A DNA stretch of 64,000 nucleotides from Tunturiibacter empetritectus (GCF_013410875.1 NZ_JACCCU010000003.1:496001-560000); one strand, 5' to 3'. Counted from the stretch's first letter, positions 36,807 through 45,792 are shown. Program-made: numbers and translations. The notes: generated by a model not told the origin, from the sequence alone.

Positions 36807-38876
36807 TCAGGCGAGTTGCTGCTCTTCGAGGGTCAGGGAGAGTTCTTCCCACTCGGCGAGGAGGGTTGTGCGTTTGGTGCGGAGGGCGTCGAGGCCGGCG
36901 GCGTCTTTTTGAGATTGCTCTGCGGAGGTGAAGTTGCCGAGGCGGGCTTCGGCTTCGGCGATGAGGGTTTCCAGGCGGGGGATCTCTTCTTCGGCGTGGC
37001 GGAGGCGGTCTTCTAGCTGCTTCAGTTTGATGGGGTTTAGACGCTTGATTGGGATGGTGGGTTCAGAGGAGGATGGTGCCCACACATCAGAGTCGATGTG
37101 TGGAGCACCCAGATCTGTAGCGGGTTCGAAAGATGACGATCGAGCTTCGCTCGATAACCCACCCTTCACAAAAGACGTGAAGGATGGGGCACCCGGATTT
37201 GTGGCGGGCCGGGCTGGAGGGAGGGAGTTTGTAATCTGTTCGGTTACTTTTTCGGGGCCGCCCTGTTTGCGCCAGAGGTAGTCCTCGTAGTTGCCGGGGT
37301 AGATGTGAAGGCGGCGGTCTTCGACCTCGAAGACGCGGGTGGCGAGGCCGTCGATGAAGTAGCGGTCGTGCGAGACGAAGAGGACGGTGCCGGTGAAGTT
37401 GCGGATGGCGTCGAGCAGGACGTCTTTGGCGCGGAGGTCGAGGTGGTTGGTGGGCTCATCGAGGAGGAGGAAGTTCGAGGGCGAGACGAGCATCTTCGCC
37501 ATGGCGTAGCGGTTGCGTTCGCCGCCCGAGAGTACGCCGAGTTTTTTGAAGACGTCGTCGCCGGAGAACATGAAGCAGCCGAGGAGAGAGCGGAGGTCGA
37601 CGACGGGGACTTTGGGGGCGGCTCCGCTGATGTCGTCGAGCATGCCGGCGGCGGGGTCGAGCACCTTGTACTGGTCCTGCGCGAAGAAGTCGGAGAGGAC
37701 GTTGTGGCCTTCGCGAATGGTGCCCGCGGTGGGCTCTTCCTGTCGGCTGAGGAGGCGGATGAGGGTGGATTTGCCTGCGCCATTTGCGCCTACGAGAGCG
37801 ATGCGGTCGCCGCGCTCGATGGAGAAGTTGAGGTTGTCCAGAATTAGTTTTTCACCGCCGGTGGGAGTGGGGTAGACCTTGGTGAGGTTGGAGACCTCAA
37901 TGACGGTGCGGCCGCTGGCCGGGGGCTGCGGGATGGAGAAGTGGATCGTGGACTCGTCCTCGGGGACTTCGATGCGCTCGATCTTTTCGAGCTCCTTGAT
38001 GCGGGACTGGACCTGCTTTGCTTTGGTGGCCTGGGCGCGGAAGCGGTTGATGAAGGCTTCGAGGGCGTCGATGCGGTCACGCTGATTTTTGTAGGCGGAC
38101 ATCAGTTGCGTGCGGCGCTCTTCTTTTTGCGCGACGTACTTCTCGTAGTTGCCATGGTAGGTGTGCATGCGCTTGTTCCAGAGTTCAACGGTCTTGTTGA
38201 CGGTGACGTCGAGGAAGTAGCGGTCGTGCGAGATGAGGATGTAGGCGTTGGGATAGTCGTGGAGGTAGTTCTCGAGCCAGTTGCGGGATTCGATGTCGAG
38301 GTGATTGGTGGGCTCGTCTAGTAGGAGGAGTGAGGGTTTTTGCAGGAGGAGCTTGGCGAGCGCGATGCGCATCTGCCAGCCGCCGGAGAACTCTTCGGTG
38401 TTGCGGTCCCAATCTTCTTTGGAGAAGCCGAGGCCGCCGAGGACCGCGCCTACCTGCGAGTCGAGGTTGTAGATGTCGTGGACGTGGAGCTGGTCGGCGA
38501 TATCGGAGTAGCGCTCGGCGGCGGTGGCGTACTCCTTCGATTTTGGGTCGGCTTCGGAGAGCGTGGTGGTGAGGGCGATGGATTCGCGCTCGAGCTCGTG
38601 CAGGTGGTCGAAGACGGAGAGGCATTCGCTGAAGACGGTGCGGCCGCGGAGGGCGAGGCCGTCCTGCGGGAGGTAGCCGAGGGTGACACCCTTGTTGCGG
38701 GTGATGACGCCGTAGTCGAGGGACTCGATGCCGCCGATAATCTTGAGGAGGGTGGATTTGCCGGTGCCGTTGCCGCCGACCAGGCCGGTGCGCTCGTCTG
38801 GGTTGATGAGCCAGTTCGCGTCTTCAAAGAGGAGTTTTTGGCCGAAGCGTTTGCCGGCTGCTGAGAGTTGGAGCAT
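36807..38876 (-). CDS. ABC-F family ATPase (Uup/EttA-like) with an unusual linker
   Basis: The 689-residue protein has two ABC modules: Walker A GGNGTGKSTLLK, signature FSGGWQMRIALAKLL, LLLDEPTNHLD; then GANGAGKSTLIR, LSGGERNRYAMAKML, LLLDEPTNHLDL. The inter-module arm includes RAQATKAKQVQSRIKELEK. A C-terminal coiled coil follows, as in Uup. Such proteins act on the ribosome rather than in transport. Residues about 549 to 612 form a low-complexity linker (GAPSFTSFVKGGL and GAPHIDSDVWAP) encoded by DNA with three hairpins, which looks like an inserted repeat element. Confidence 0.92.
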   Translation of the reverse strand: MLQLSAAGKRFGQKLLFEDANWLINPDERTGLVGGNGTGKSTLLKIIGGIESLDYGVITRNKGVTLGYLPQDGLALRGRTVFSECLSVFDHLHELERESIALTTTLSEADPKSKEYATAAERYSDIADQLHVHDIYNLDSQVGAVLGGLGFSKEDWDRNTEEFSGGWQMRIALAKLLLQKPSLLLLDEPTNHLDIESRNWLENYLHDYPNAYILISHDRYFLDVTVNKTVELWNKRMHTYHGNYEKYVAQKEERRTQLMSAYKNQRDRIDALEAFINRFRAQATKAKQVQSRIKELEKIERIEVPEDESTIHFSIPQPPASGRTVIEVSNLTKVYPTPTGGEKLILDNLNFSIERGDRIALVGANGAGKSTLIRLLSRQEEPTAGTIREGHNVLSDFFAQDQYKVLDPAAGMLDDISGAAPKVPVVDLRSLLGCFMFSGDDVFKKLGVLSGGERNRYAMAKMLVSPSNFLLLDEPTNHLDLRAKDVLLDAIRNFTGTVLFVSHDRYFIDGLATRVFEVEDRRLHIYPGNYEDYLWRKQGGPEKVTEQITNSLPPARPATNPGAPSFTSFVKGGLSSEARSSSFEPATDLGAPHIDSDVWAPSSSEPTIPIKRLNPIKLKQLEDRLRHAEEEIPRLETLIAEAEARLGNFTSAEQSQKDAAGLDALRTKRTTLLAEWEELSLTLEEQQLA
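37075..37194. repeat. Multi-hairpin repeat element in frame inside the ABC-F gene
   Basis: Three inverted repeats lie within 120 bases of coding sequence: GGTGC-CACACATC against GATGTGTG-GCACC (37075-37110), ATCGAGC against GCTCGAT (37139-37155), and CTTCAC against GTGAAG (37163-37181). The stretch ends in GGATGGGGCACCC. This looks like an intergenic repeat of the kind seen in acidobacteria that has been kept in frame. Only this copy was found in the window. Confidence 0.6.
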
Positions 38877-38905
38877 TTGTTTCTATTTTCTCATTGGTGG
38901 GTGTG

Positions 38906-39111
38906 TCCTGCCGGACAGGCCCACTACCGTGGGGCGGTCACTTCGTGACTTGTATACCTTGTTTGGGTGAAGGGATTGCGGTGGTCCTCGTGATGCTCGA
39001 AGGAAAAGATAGCGCCGACCAGCGGGAGGCCCTATGTCTATCATCCTGCCACGACCGGTATACACGTCACGAAGTGACCGCTGCCCGCGCAGGGCGCTCG
39101 TCCGGCAGGAC
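38906..39111. repeat. Family R repeat, copy 3 (complete inverted pair)
   Basis: A left arm TCCTGCCGGAC...GCGGTCACTTCGTGACTTGTATACC (core 38937-38949) faces a right arm GGTATACACGTCACGAAGTGACCGC...GTCCGGCAGGA (core 39066-39078). About 100 bases between them contain CCGACCAGCGGGAGG. The arms can form a long cruciform or RNA hairpin. It lies between divergent genes (ABC-F and DUF4139), which argues against a simple terminator role. It fills most of the 318-base gap. Confidence 0.9.
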
Positions 39112-39194
39112 AGAAATATGTTTTCCAGGTTTGTCGCTCTTCTCCGTCTAACACGATGTTCTTGATACGCATTCTTTTGCTCAAAGGACTGTTT

Positions 39195-40705
39195 ATGATT
39201 CGATGCTTCGCTTTTCTGCCTCTGCTTGCCTTCTCTTACGTCGTGGCGCAAGAGCCCACGACCGCGCCGACCCGGCTCACCATCTACAACCAGGACTTTG
39301 CGGTTGCCCGGACGACAGTTCCGCTGGATCTTCATGCAGGAACGAACGAGGTTCTGACGACGAATGTGACCGGACAGCTTGAGCCGGATTCGGTGGTGCT
39401 TCGCGACCCGAGCGGACGCAACCTGGTGCATGTGGCGGAGCAGAACTATGACGCGGCGGTGGTGGACCAGCAGTGGATGATGGAGAAGTATGAGGGCAAG
39501 ACGATCGATTTTCAGATCCAGGGACCGCAGGTGATGGAGAGTGCAACGGGTGAGCAACGGGTGATTCCGGCGAGAACTGTAGAGGGCCGGATCATTCGCG
39601 CGGGCGGTCAGGCGGCGAATGGATATCCGTACAACCAGCCATTGATCGAAGTTGGCGGGAAGATGCAGTTTTCGATGCCGGGAGTACCGGTGTTTCCGGC
39701 GACGACGGACGGGCTGTTGTTGAAGCCTACGCTGCGATGGCAGATCGATGACGAGAAGGCTGCGCGGTTTTCTGCGGAGCTCGATTACATCACGCATGGG
39801 ATGAACTGGCAGGCCACCTACAACGTGGTGGTGCCGAGACAGCCGATACGACGGGGCCGGAGCTGGCGGAGATTATCGGCTGGGTGACTATCGAAAACAA
39901 GACGGGGACTGACTTTCCTGAGGCGACGATTCAGTTGATGGCGGGGGATGTGGCGAAGATCCAGGATCTGCGGGCCCGTGACAGGGCTGCGATGGCTATG
40001 AACCAGAACGCCATGATTCTGGCTTCGGCAGGTCCGCAGGTCACGCAAAAAGCGTTCGATGATTTTCATCTGTACGATCTGCATCGCACGGTCTCACTTC
40101 GTAACGAAGAGACCAAGCAGGTGCAGTTTCTCGAGGCCACGAATGTGACCGTTCGGCGCACGTATCAGTTTGAAGGGAACGGCCCGGTTACACAGGGTTT
40201 TTATCCTGGATACCATAACGATCAGATCGGATCTTCAAACTCCGGCAACACCCGCGTTTCGATCTTCGAGGAGATCAAGAACTCTGAGTCGAACCATCTT
40301 GGGATGCCCTTGCCTGGAGGTCGCCTGCGTCTTTATCGGCGCGACACCGGCGGACAGATGCAGTTTGTGGGAGAGAACATGATCCTGCACACGCCGGCTG
40401 AGCAGACGTTCAAAGTGATTAGCGGGAGTGCCTTCGACCTGACTGCTGCGCGGCGTCAGACCGACTTCAAGGTGGACAATATGAAGCGGGTGATGGATGA
40501 GAGCTTTGAGATCAAGCTCTCAAATCAGAAGGCGCAGCTCGTGACAATTAACACCGTGGAACATATGGGCCGCGGAGAGAACTGGGAGATCACCGCGAAG
40601 TCTTCTGAGTTCACCAAACGGGACAGCTCCACGATCGACTTCCCCGTGACAGTGCCAGCGAAGGGCGAAGCGATCCTGACCTATACGGTGCACTATAGCT
40701 GGTAG
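39195..40705 (+). pseudogene. DUF4139-domain secreted protein, frameshifted
   Basis: The gene starts at an ATG (39195) with AAGGA upstream and encodes a signal peptide then TRLTIYNQDFAVARTTVP, typical of DUF4139 proteins. The first frame stops at 39887. The second frame runs to 40705 and continues the protein (GWVTIENKTGTDFPEATIQL to YTVHYSW). The join is at about 39834-39838 (CCGAG), where one lost G (VVVP then ETADTTGPELAEI) would restore the frame. A GTG at 39884 overlaps the stop and could allow reinitiation, but about 14 residues would be lost. It is most likely inactive. Confidence 0.85.
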
Positions 40706-40731
40706 AGCGAGATTGCATGGAGAAGCGTGAG

Positions 40732-40866
40732 TCCTGCCGGACGGGCGCCCTGCGCGGGTGGCGGTCACTTCATGACTTGTATACCCCTTGGGTTGGGGCT
40801 CCCGTTGGTTGCGAACTGGGTTTCGTGCCGACCAGCGGGAGGACCTCCGCCTGCGCAGGGCGCACG
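40732..40866. repeat. Family R repeat, copy 4
   Basis: The left arm begins TCCTGCCGGACGGGCGCCC and has the core GTCACTTCATGAC at 40764-40776, with one base changed from the perfect palindrome. It is followed by TTGTATACC, GCTCCCGTTGGTTGCG and the reverse block GCCGACCAGCGGGAGG. The right core is missing. It lies between the DUF4139 pseudogene and the thioredoxin-fold gene. Confidence 0.85.
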
Positions 40867-40907
40867 AAGAATCCGTTTGAGAGCTGCGGTTCGTACTTGG
40901 AGTGACT

Positions 40908-42701
40908 ATGCGATTACGTTCGGCAGTCCTTCTCTACTTGATGGCGATTACGGTTTCGGGTTGGGCTTCGGCTCCTGCGGCGCAGACAACGTTGCATTCG
41001 CAGCCGTGGTCGGATGCAGCGTTTGCAGAGGCGCGGACGGAACATAAGTTTGTGCTGCTGGACCTGGAGGCGGTGTGGTGCCACTGGTGCCATGTGATGG
41101 ATGAGGTGACGTATCGCGATCCGGCGGTGGTGCGGCTGCTGAATCAGCGGTATGTACTGGTAAAGGTGGATCAGGACTCGCGGCCGGATATCTCGAACCG
41201 GTATCAGGACTACGGGTGGCCCGCTACTGTGGTGTTTGCGGCGGATGGGTCGGAGATTGTGAAGCGGCAGGGGTATCTGCCGCCGCGGCTGATGTCGTCG
41301 ATGCTGCAGGCGATCATTGACGATCCTTCGCCGGGGCCGAGCATCGAGAGGGAAGCTGCGTTTCGGCCGGCTTCGGATTCGGCGATCAGGCCAGCGCTGA
41401 TAGCGAGGATTGAGGCGCAGTATGAGAAGCAGTATGACAAGCCCATTGGCGGGTGGGGGTTTGTTCATAAATATCTGGATGAAGAGTCGGTGGAGTATGC
41501 GATGCGGGAGGGCGGGCGGGGCAACGCGGAGTATGCGAAGCGCGCGGCTGATACGCTGCATGATGCGACGAACCTGCTGGACCCGGTTTGGGGTGGGATG
41601 TACCAGTATTCGGTGGGGCGGCATTGGACGGAGCCGCACTTTGAGAAGCTGATCTCGATCCAGGCGGATGCGCTAAGGGAGTATTCGCTCGCGTTTGCGC
41701 AGACGCAAAATCCGGAGGATCTCAAGGCTGCGCAATCTGTGCATGGTTACGTTACAAGTTTTCTTACTGCGTCTTCGGCGGGAGTATTTTTTGTGTCGCA
41801 GGATGCGGATCTCCATGATGGGCAGGAGAATGAGGCTTATTTCAAACTCTCGGATGCGGCGCGGCGGGCACAGGGTATTCCGCGGGTGGATACGCATGTT
41901 TATGCTCGCGAGAATGGGTGGCTGATCAGTGCGCTATGCGATTACTATGCCGCCAGCGGCGACGCGTCTGCGCTGGCTCAGGCACGGAAGGCTGCGGGAT
42001 GGATTGTGGTGCACCGGAGTTTGCCGGGGGGAGGCTTTCGGCACGACGATGTGGATGCGGCTGGGCCTTATCTTGGGGATACGCTGGCGATGGGGCAGGC
42101 TTTTCTGGCGCTCTATAACGTTACGGGGGATCGCGGGGATTTGAAGGTTGCCGGAGCAGCGGCGCAGTACATCGCGGCACACTTTGCGCCGGCTGCGGCG
42201 GGTAGGGGATTTGTTACGGCCCAGACGCCGACCGATGCTGCGTATCGGCCGCATCCTGATCGGGATGAAAATGTTGCTCTGGTGAGGTTCGCTTCGGCGC
42301 TTGCTGTGGCTTCCGGAGAGGATCGGTTTCGGGCTACTGCTGCGGAGGCGATGCGGTATATTGCGGCGGAGTCGGTTGCTCTGCAGCCGCTGTCGGCTGG
42401 GGTTCTGCTTGCGAATGAGGATATGACGGAGGCTCCGATTCACGTCACTGTGGTTGGCTCGGCTGCGAGTGCTGAGGTAATGGCGCTGCATGCGGCTGCG
42501 CTGCGCTCGATTACTTCGCATGAGGTGATTGAGATACGCGATCCGGCGGACCCGGCGCCGCTGCCGACCAGCGTTGCGTATCCTCCGTTGAAGCGGGCGG
42601 CGCTGTTTCTTTGTACGGCAGAGGCTTGCTCGTCGCCAATCTTTCGCGGGGAGGATGTTCGGGCCAAGATTCAGCGGGCGCAACTTCAGGTACAGCGGTA
42701 G
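40908..42701 (+). CDS. Secreted thioredoxin-fold protein of the DUF255 (YyaL-like) family
   Basis: The 597-residue product has a signal peptide (cut near PAAQT). A thioredoxin-like domain carries the WCHWCH motif (Cys58, Cys61), then DQDSRPDISNRYQDYGWPAT. A large alpha/alpha-barrel region follows (GMYQYSVGRHWTEPHFEKLI, DTLAMGQAFLALYNVTGDRG). The arrangement matches DUF255/SPATA20-like proteins. Redox or sugar-binding roles have been proposed for this family, and none is proven. The start is at an ATG after GTGACT with TTGGAG upstream. It is flanked on both sides by family R repeats. Confidence 0.9.
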   Translation: MRLRSAVLLYLMAITVSGWASAPAAQTTLHSQPWSDAAFAEARTEHKFVLLDLEAVWCHWCHVMDEVTYRDPAVVRLLNQRYVLVKVDQDSRPDISNRYQDYGWPATVVFAADGSEIVKRQGYLPPRLMSSMLQAIIDDPSPGPSIEREAAFRPASDSAIRPALIARIEAQYEKQYDKPIGGWGFVHKYLDEESVEYAMREGGRGNAEYAKRAADTLHDATNLLDPVWGGMYQYSVGRHWTEPHFEKLISIQADALREYSLAFAQTQNPEDLKAAQSVHGYVTSFLTASSAGVFFVSQDADLHDGQENEAYFKLSDAARRAQGIPRVDTHVYARENGWLISALCDYYAASGDASALAQARKAAGWIVVHRSLPGGGFRHDDVDAAGPYLGDTLAMGQAFLALYNVTGDRGDLKVAGAAAQYIAAHFAPAAAGRGFVTAQTPTDAAYRPHPDRDENVALVRFASALAVASGEDRFRATAAEAMRYIAAESVALQPLSAGVLLANEDMTEAPIHVTVVGSAASAEVMALHAAALRSITSHEVIEIRDPADPAPLPTSVAYPPLKRAALFLCTAEACSSPIFRGEDVRAKIQRAQLQVQR

Positions 42702-42710
42702 GGATGTGGC

Positions 42711-42880
42711 CTTCCGGCCGGGACCGCTACGCGCGGTGCGGTCACTTCGTGACGTGTATACCCCTTCGGGTGGCGCTCCCGTTGGTCGCGAGGAGATCTC
42801 TTGCCGACCATCGGGAGGTCCGAGGCGAAGCCGGTATACGCGTCACGAAGTGACCGCCGCCCGCGCAGGGCACCCTTCCA
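42711..42880. repeat. Family R repeat, copy 5 (complete inverted pair)
   Basis: Left core GTCACTTCGTGAC at 42741-42753 and right core GTCACGAAGTGAC at 42842-42854 face each other, with GTATACC / GGTATAC next to them. In the middle GCTCCCGTTGGTCG faces CGACCATCGGGAGG. This is the clearest full element, about 170 bases. It follows the thioredoxin-fold gene by nine bases. The 180 bases after it, up to 43057, show no gene or further structure beyond the ribosome site of the next gene. Confidence 0.9.
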
Positions 42881-43057
42881 AGCAGTTCGAAAACGAACAG
42901 TGTTTCGTGTGTTTGGACAGTGGTGAGAGAGGATGTTGCTGGTCGCTTCTCTGTTATGTTCTGGGTTGGCAAGAGTTAGGCTTTTTGAGGTCAAACGAAA
43001 GTTTGGCTGCGGAATTGCATCTTTTTCTTAGCGGAGTTCTCGATTGCGGAGGCTGGT

Positions 43058-43513
43058 ATGGCTTATTTCGAACGAGTTAGGGATGTGGTTTCGGGGCCGT
43101 TTAGCCCGGAGATGATGAGGCAGCGGACGGCTGCCGGATGGCAACTGGTGTCGATGGAGTGGAGGCGGGAGCTGCCGGATCAGGAGGCTCCGACGGAGGG
43201 CGCGTTTCGAGAGGAGATTCCTTATGGGCTGCGGATCTCAGAGGACTGCACGCGGCTGGAGGTGGACCCAAGGGAGAACCAGACGCTGATGTTGATGATG
43301 GAGCTGCTGGGGCAGGACTTTTCGTATGCGAGCATCGTCAGCGACCTGAACGAGAAGGGCTTTCGAATGCGCAATGGCGGGTCGTGGAACAGGGTGGCGG
43401 TGTTTAAGATGATGCCGCGGCTGATCGAGGTGGGGCCGCGGCTGTTTTCGTCCGAGGAGTGGAGGGGGCGAGAGAAGCGGCTGTCGCAATTCAGGAGCAC
43501 CGAGGGGATTTAG
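43058..43513 (+). CDS. Stand-alone recombinase-domain protein (no serine catalytic domain)
   Basis: The 151-residue product starts with about 50 residues of unique sequence (MAYFERVRDVVSGPFSPEMM). Residues 54-126 match the 'Recombinase' domain of large serine recombinases: IPYGLRISEDCTRLEVDP, then YASIVSDLNEKGFRMRNGG and SWNRVAVFKMM. That domain binds DNA in the parent enzymes. The resolvase catalytic domain (with its Ser) and the zinc ribbon are absent, so it cannot cut DNA by this mechanism. It may be a domesticated DNA-binding protein. It sits next to the copy 5 repeat. Confidence 0.75.
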   Translation: MAYFERVRDVVSGPFSPEMMRQRTAAGWQLVSMEWRRELPDQEAPTEGAFREEIPYGLRISEDCTRLEVDPRENQTLMLMMELLGQDFSYASIVSDLNEKGFRMRNGGSWNRVAVFKMMPRLIEVGPRLFSSEEWRGREKRLSQFRSTEGI

Positions 43514-43653
43514 CGCGTCGTTGGCGTTGCTGACCTAACCGTTGCTAGACTCTTCGCTTCAACTCTCGTTGTGGGGCTTTCGTGGGGGTGTGCTCGTCTA
43601 ACCGATAACGACACGGTGCGAGACGGGTAGCATGGAAGCTCCAGGAGTATAGA

Positions 43654-45309
43654 TTGAGCGAAGAAGCAGTAGAGACGATTGAGTTAAAGGACTGCCCAAG
43701 ATGGTGGCAAAGACGATGGCTGCTTTGGGTGGGAACGGGTATTGTCGTGTTGGGGTTTGCCGCCGCGCTGGCGGTGGAGTGGGGGCTAAGGCAGATGCAG
43801 CCGATGCTGCGCAAGAAGGTGGTGGAGACACTCTCGGCGCGGTTTCACAGCCCGGTAGAGCTGGATCAGCTTGAGCTTTCGATGACCAGGGACATGATAG
43901 TGACCGGTGGAGGGCTGCGGATTCTGTATCTGGCGGGACCGACGAAGCCGGATGCGAGGCCGAATGCGCCGCCGATGCTGGAGGTTGATCGGTTTGAGTT
44001 CAGGACGGGATGGCGCGAGTTGCTGCGGCCTACGACACGGCTGGTCACGGTGAAGGTGCAGGGGCTGCGGGTGAATATTCCGCCGAAGGGGGATCGCGGT
44101 GCCCGGGAGCCGGATGATCCGAGGCGGAAGGGGCAGTCGGCGCTGGGGATTGTGGTGGATCGGATTGAGTGCACAGACGCGAAGGTGACTCTCGAGACGA
44201 GCAAGCCGGGGAAGAAGCCACTGGAGTTTGCCATCAAGAGCGTAGTGCTGACCGACGTGGGTGCGAAGAAGCCGCTGGGCTACACAGCGATGCTGATGAA
44301 TCCGAAGCCGGTGGGAGAGGTGCGGTCGACGGGGCACTTTGGGCCGTGGCAGGGTGATAATCCGCGGGATACGCCGCTGGACGGAGACTATGAGTTCACT
44401 CATGCGGACCTGTCTTCGATTCATGGGCTGGGTGGGACTTTGTCTTCGACGGGGAGGTTTGGCGGGACGCTGGGGAGTTTAACTGCAGATGGAACGACGG
44501 AGACTCCGGACTTTCGCCTGGACATCAGCGATCATGCGATGCCCCTGCATACGGAGTTTCATGCGGTCGTGGATGGCACGACGGGAGACACGTGGCTGGA
44601 TCCGGTGCGGGCGCGGCTGGGCAGGACGGAGATTACGGCGCGTGGAGCGGTGACGCGAGCGGAGGGAGTGCCGGGGCATAATACCGACCTGAGTGTTGTG
44701 ATTGAGAGGGGTCGGCTTGAGGATATTTTGAGCCTTTCGTTGAAGTCGAACCCGCCGCTGATGCGCGGGGCGCTTGTGGCGAAGGTGCATTTCTTCGATC
44801 CTGCTGGACCGGTGAGTGTTTCGCGCAAGATGAAGCTGGAGGGCACGTTTGCGATCAAGGATGGGATGCTGAACAATCCGGAGATGCAGGCGAAGATGGA
44901 TTCGCTGAGCATGAGGGCGCAGGGAAAGCCGAAGCAGGCGAACGCACAGGAGGCGGCGGTGGTGGGTTCTGCGCTGAGCGGAAAGTTTTCGATCGCGAAT
45001 GCGGTGCTCGATGTGAAGGACTTGAACTACCAGATGCCTGGGGCGCAGATGTTAGCGGACGGGCAGATGCAGCTGGTTCCGAGCACGTTTGAGTTTCATG
45101 GGAAGGTGAGGACCCAGGCGACGGCGTCGCAGATGACGACCGGGTGGAAGAGTCTGCTGCTGAGCCCGTTCGACAAGATGCTGAAGAAGAATGGCGCGGG
45201 ACTGGAGTTGCCGATCAAGGTGACGGGAACGCGTTCGACGTATGACCTGAGGTTGGATTTTCCGCACGACACGCGGGCTCCGGCTGGGTTGCCAACTCCC
45301 GCAAAATGA
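43654..45309 (+). CDS. AsmA-like membrane-anchored protein
   Basis: The start is a TTG at 43654 with AGGAG six bases upstream. The 551-residue product has one N-terminal membrane helix (WLLWVGTGIVVLGFAAALAV) and a long beta-rich periplasmic part. Its elements recall AsmA/TamB proteins (VTLETSKPGKKPLEFAIKS, LSGKFSIANAVLDVKDL). Such proteins may move lipids between membranes. No clear domain boundary is seen. It is 147 bases ahead of a small membrane protein gene. Confidence 0.75.
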   Translation: MSEEAVETIELKDCPRWWQRRWLLWVGTGIVVLGFAAALAVEWGLRQMQPMLRKKVVETLSARFHSPVELDQLELSMTRDMIVTGGGLRILYLAGPTKPDARPNAPPMLEVDRFEFRTGWRELLRPTTRLVTVKVQGLRVNIPPKGDRGAREPDDPRRKGQSALGIVVDRIECTDAKVTLETSKPGKKPLEFAIKSVVLTDVGAKKPLGYTAMLMNPKPVGEVRSTGHFGPWQGDNPRDTPLDGDYEFTHADLSSIHGLGGTLSSTGRFGGTLGSLTADGTTETPDFRLDISDHAMPLHTEFHAVVDGTTGDTWLDPVRARLGRTEITARGAVTRAEGVPGHNTDLSVVIERGRLEDILSLSLKSNPPLMRGALVAKVHFFDPAGPVSVSRKMKLEGTFAIKDGMLNNPEMQAKMDSLSMRAQGKPKQANAQEAAVVGSALSGKFSIANAVLDVKDLNYQMPGAQMLADGQMQLVPSTFEFHGKVRTQATASQMTTGWKSLLLSPFDKMLKKNGAGLELPIKVTGTRSTYDLRLDFPHDTRAPAGLPTPAK

Positions 45310-45456
45310 GCGAAGTGAGGCTGGAGGAGCCTGGGATGATGCTTCTGTTGGAGAGACAAGGACGAAGCGCTCTGCTAGTGTCAGACTGGAGAGTTATTCG
45401 CTAGAGAGTTATTCGAGCAGAAGAGTTTTTGCGCAGAATGTTTGATGCGGAGTTTG

Positions 45457-45792
45457 ATGTCCGGACAGCCACAACTATTTCCGAATCCTGAACCGGCGTT
45501 GGAAGAGCGGCCGGTGAATCAGGGAGAACCTGCAAAGAGATCAGCGCCGGTATGGCTGCAGCGGCTGTCGCTGTTTGTGCTGGTGCTGTTTTGTGTGTAC
45601 CTGGGCGTGCTGGTAATGGTGCTGCCGTGGTGGACGCGGATATGGGACCGGAACGAGTTTATTCTGGCACGGCCGTGGCTGGCGGCGGTATTGCATAATG
45701 GCGCGGTGCGGGGAATGATCTCCGGGCTGGGGCTGCTGGATGTCTGGATCGGCATCTCCGAGGCGGTGCACTACCGAGACTACCGGGGATGA
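45457..45792 (+). CDS. Small membrane protein of unknown function
   Basis: The start is set by CGGAG four bases before the ATG at 45457; ATG at 45445 is also in frame. The 111-residue product has a Pro/Glu-rich N-terminus and a membrane helix (LFVLVLFCVYLGVLVMVLPW). A second weaker hydrophobic segment follows (GAVRGMISGLGLLDVWIGI), and it ends in HYRDYRG. The next gene (LOG family) starts 25 bases later, so they may be co-transcribed. Function is unknown. Confidence 0.8.
   Translation: MSGQPQLFPNPEPALEERPVNQGEPAKRSAPVWLQRLSLFVLVLFCVYLGVLVMVLPWWTRIWDRNEFILARPWLAAVLHNGAVRGMISGLGLLDVWIGISEAVHYRDYRG

Noticed and set aside
38906..39111. Reading copy 3 of the repeat as a CRISPR array or an insertion sequence end
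   Set aside because: There are only two inverted arms, no regular spacers and no transposase, so neither reading holds.
45389..45415. A 12-base direct repeat (GAGAGTTATTCG twice) before the small membrane protein gene
   Set aside because: Only two copies 15 bases apart with no partner structure; it could be a binding site, but there is too little to claim one.
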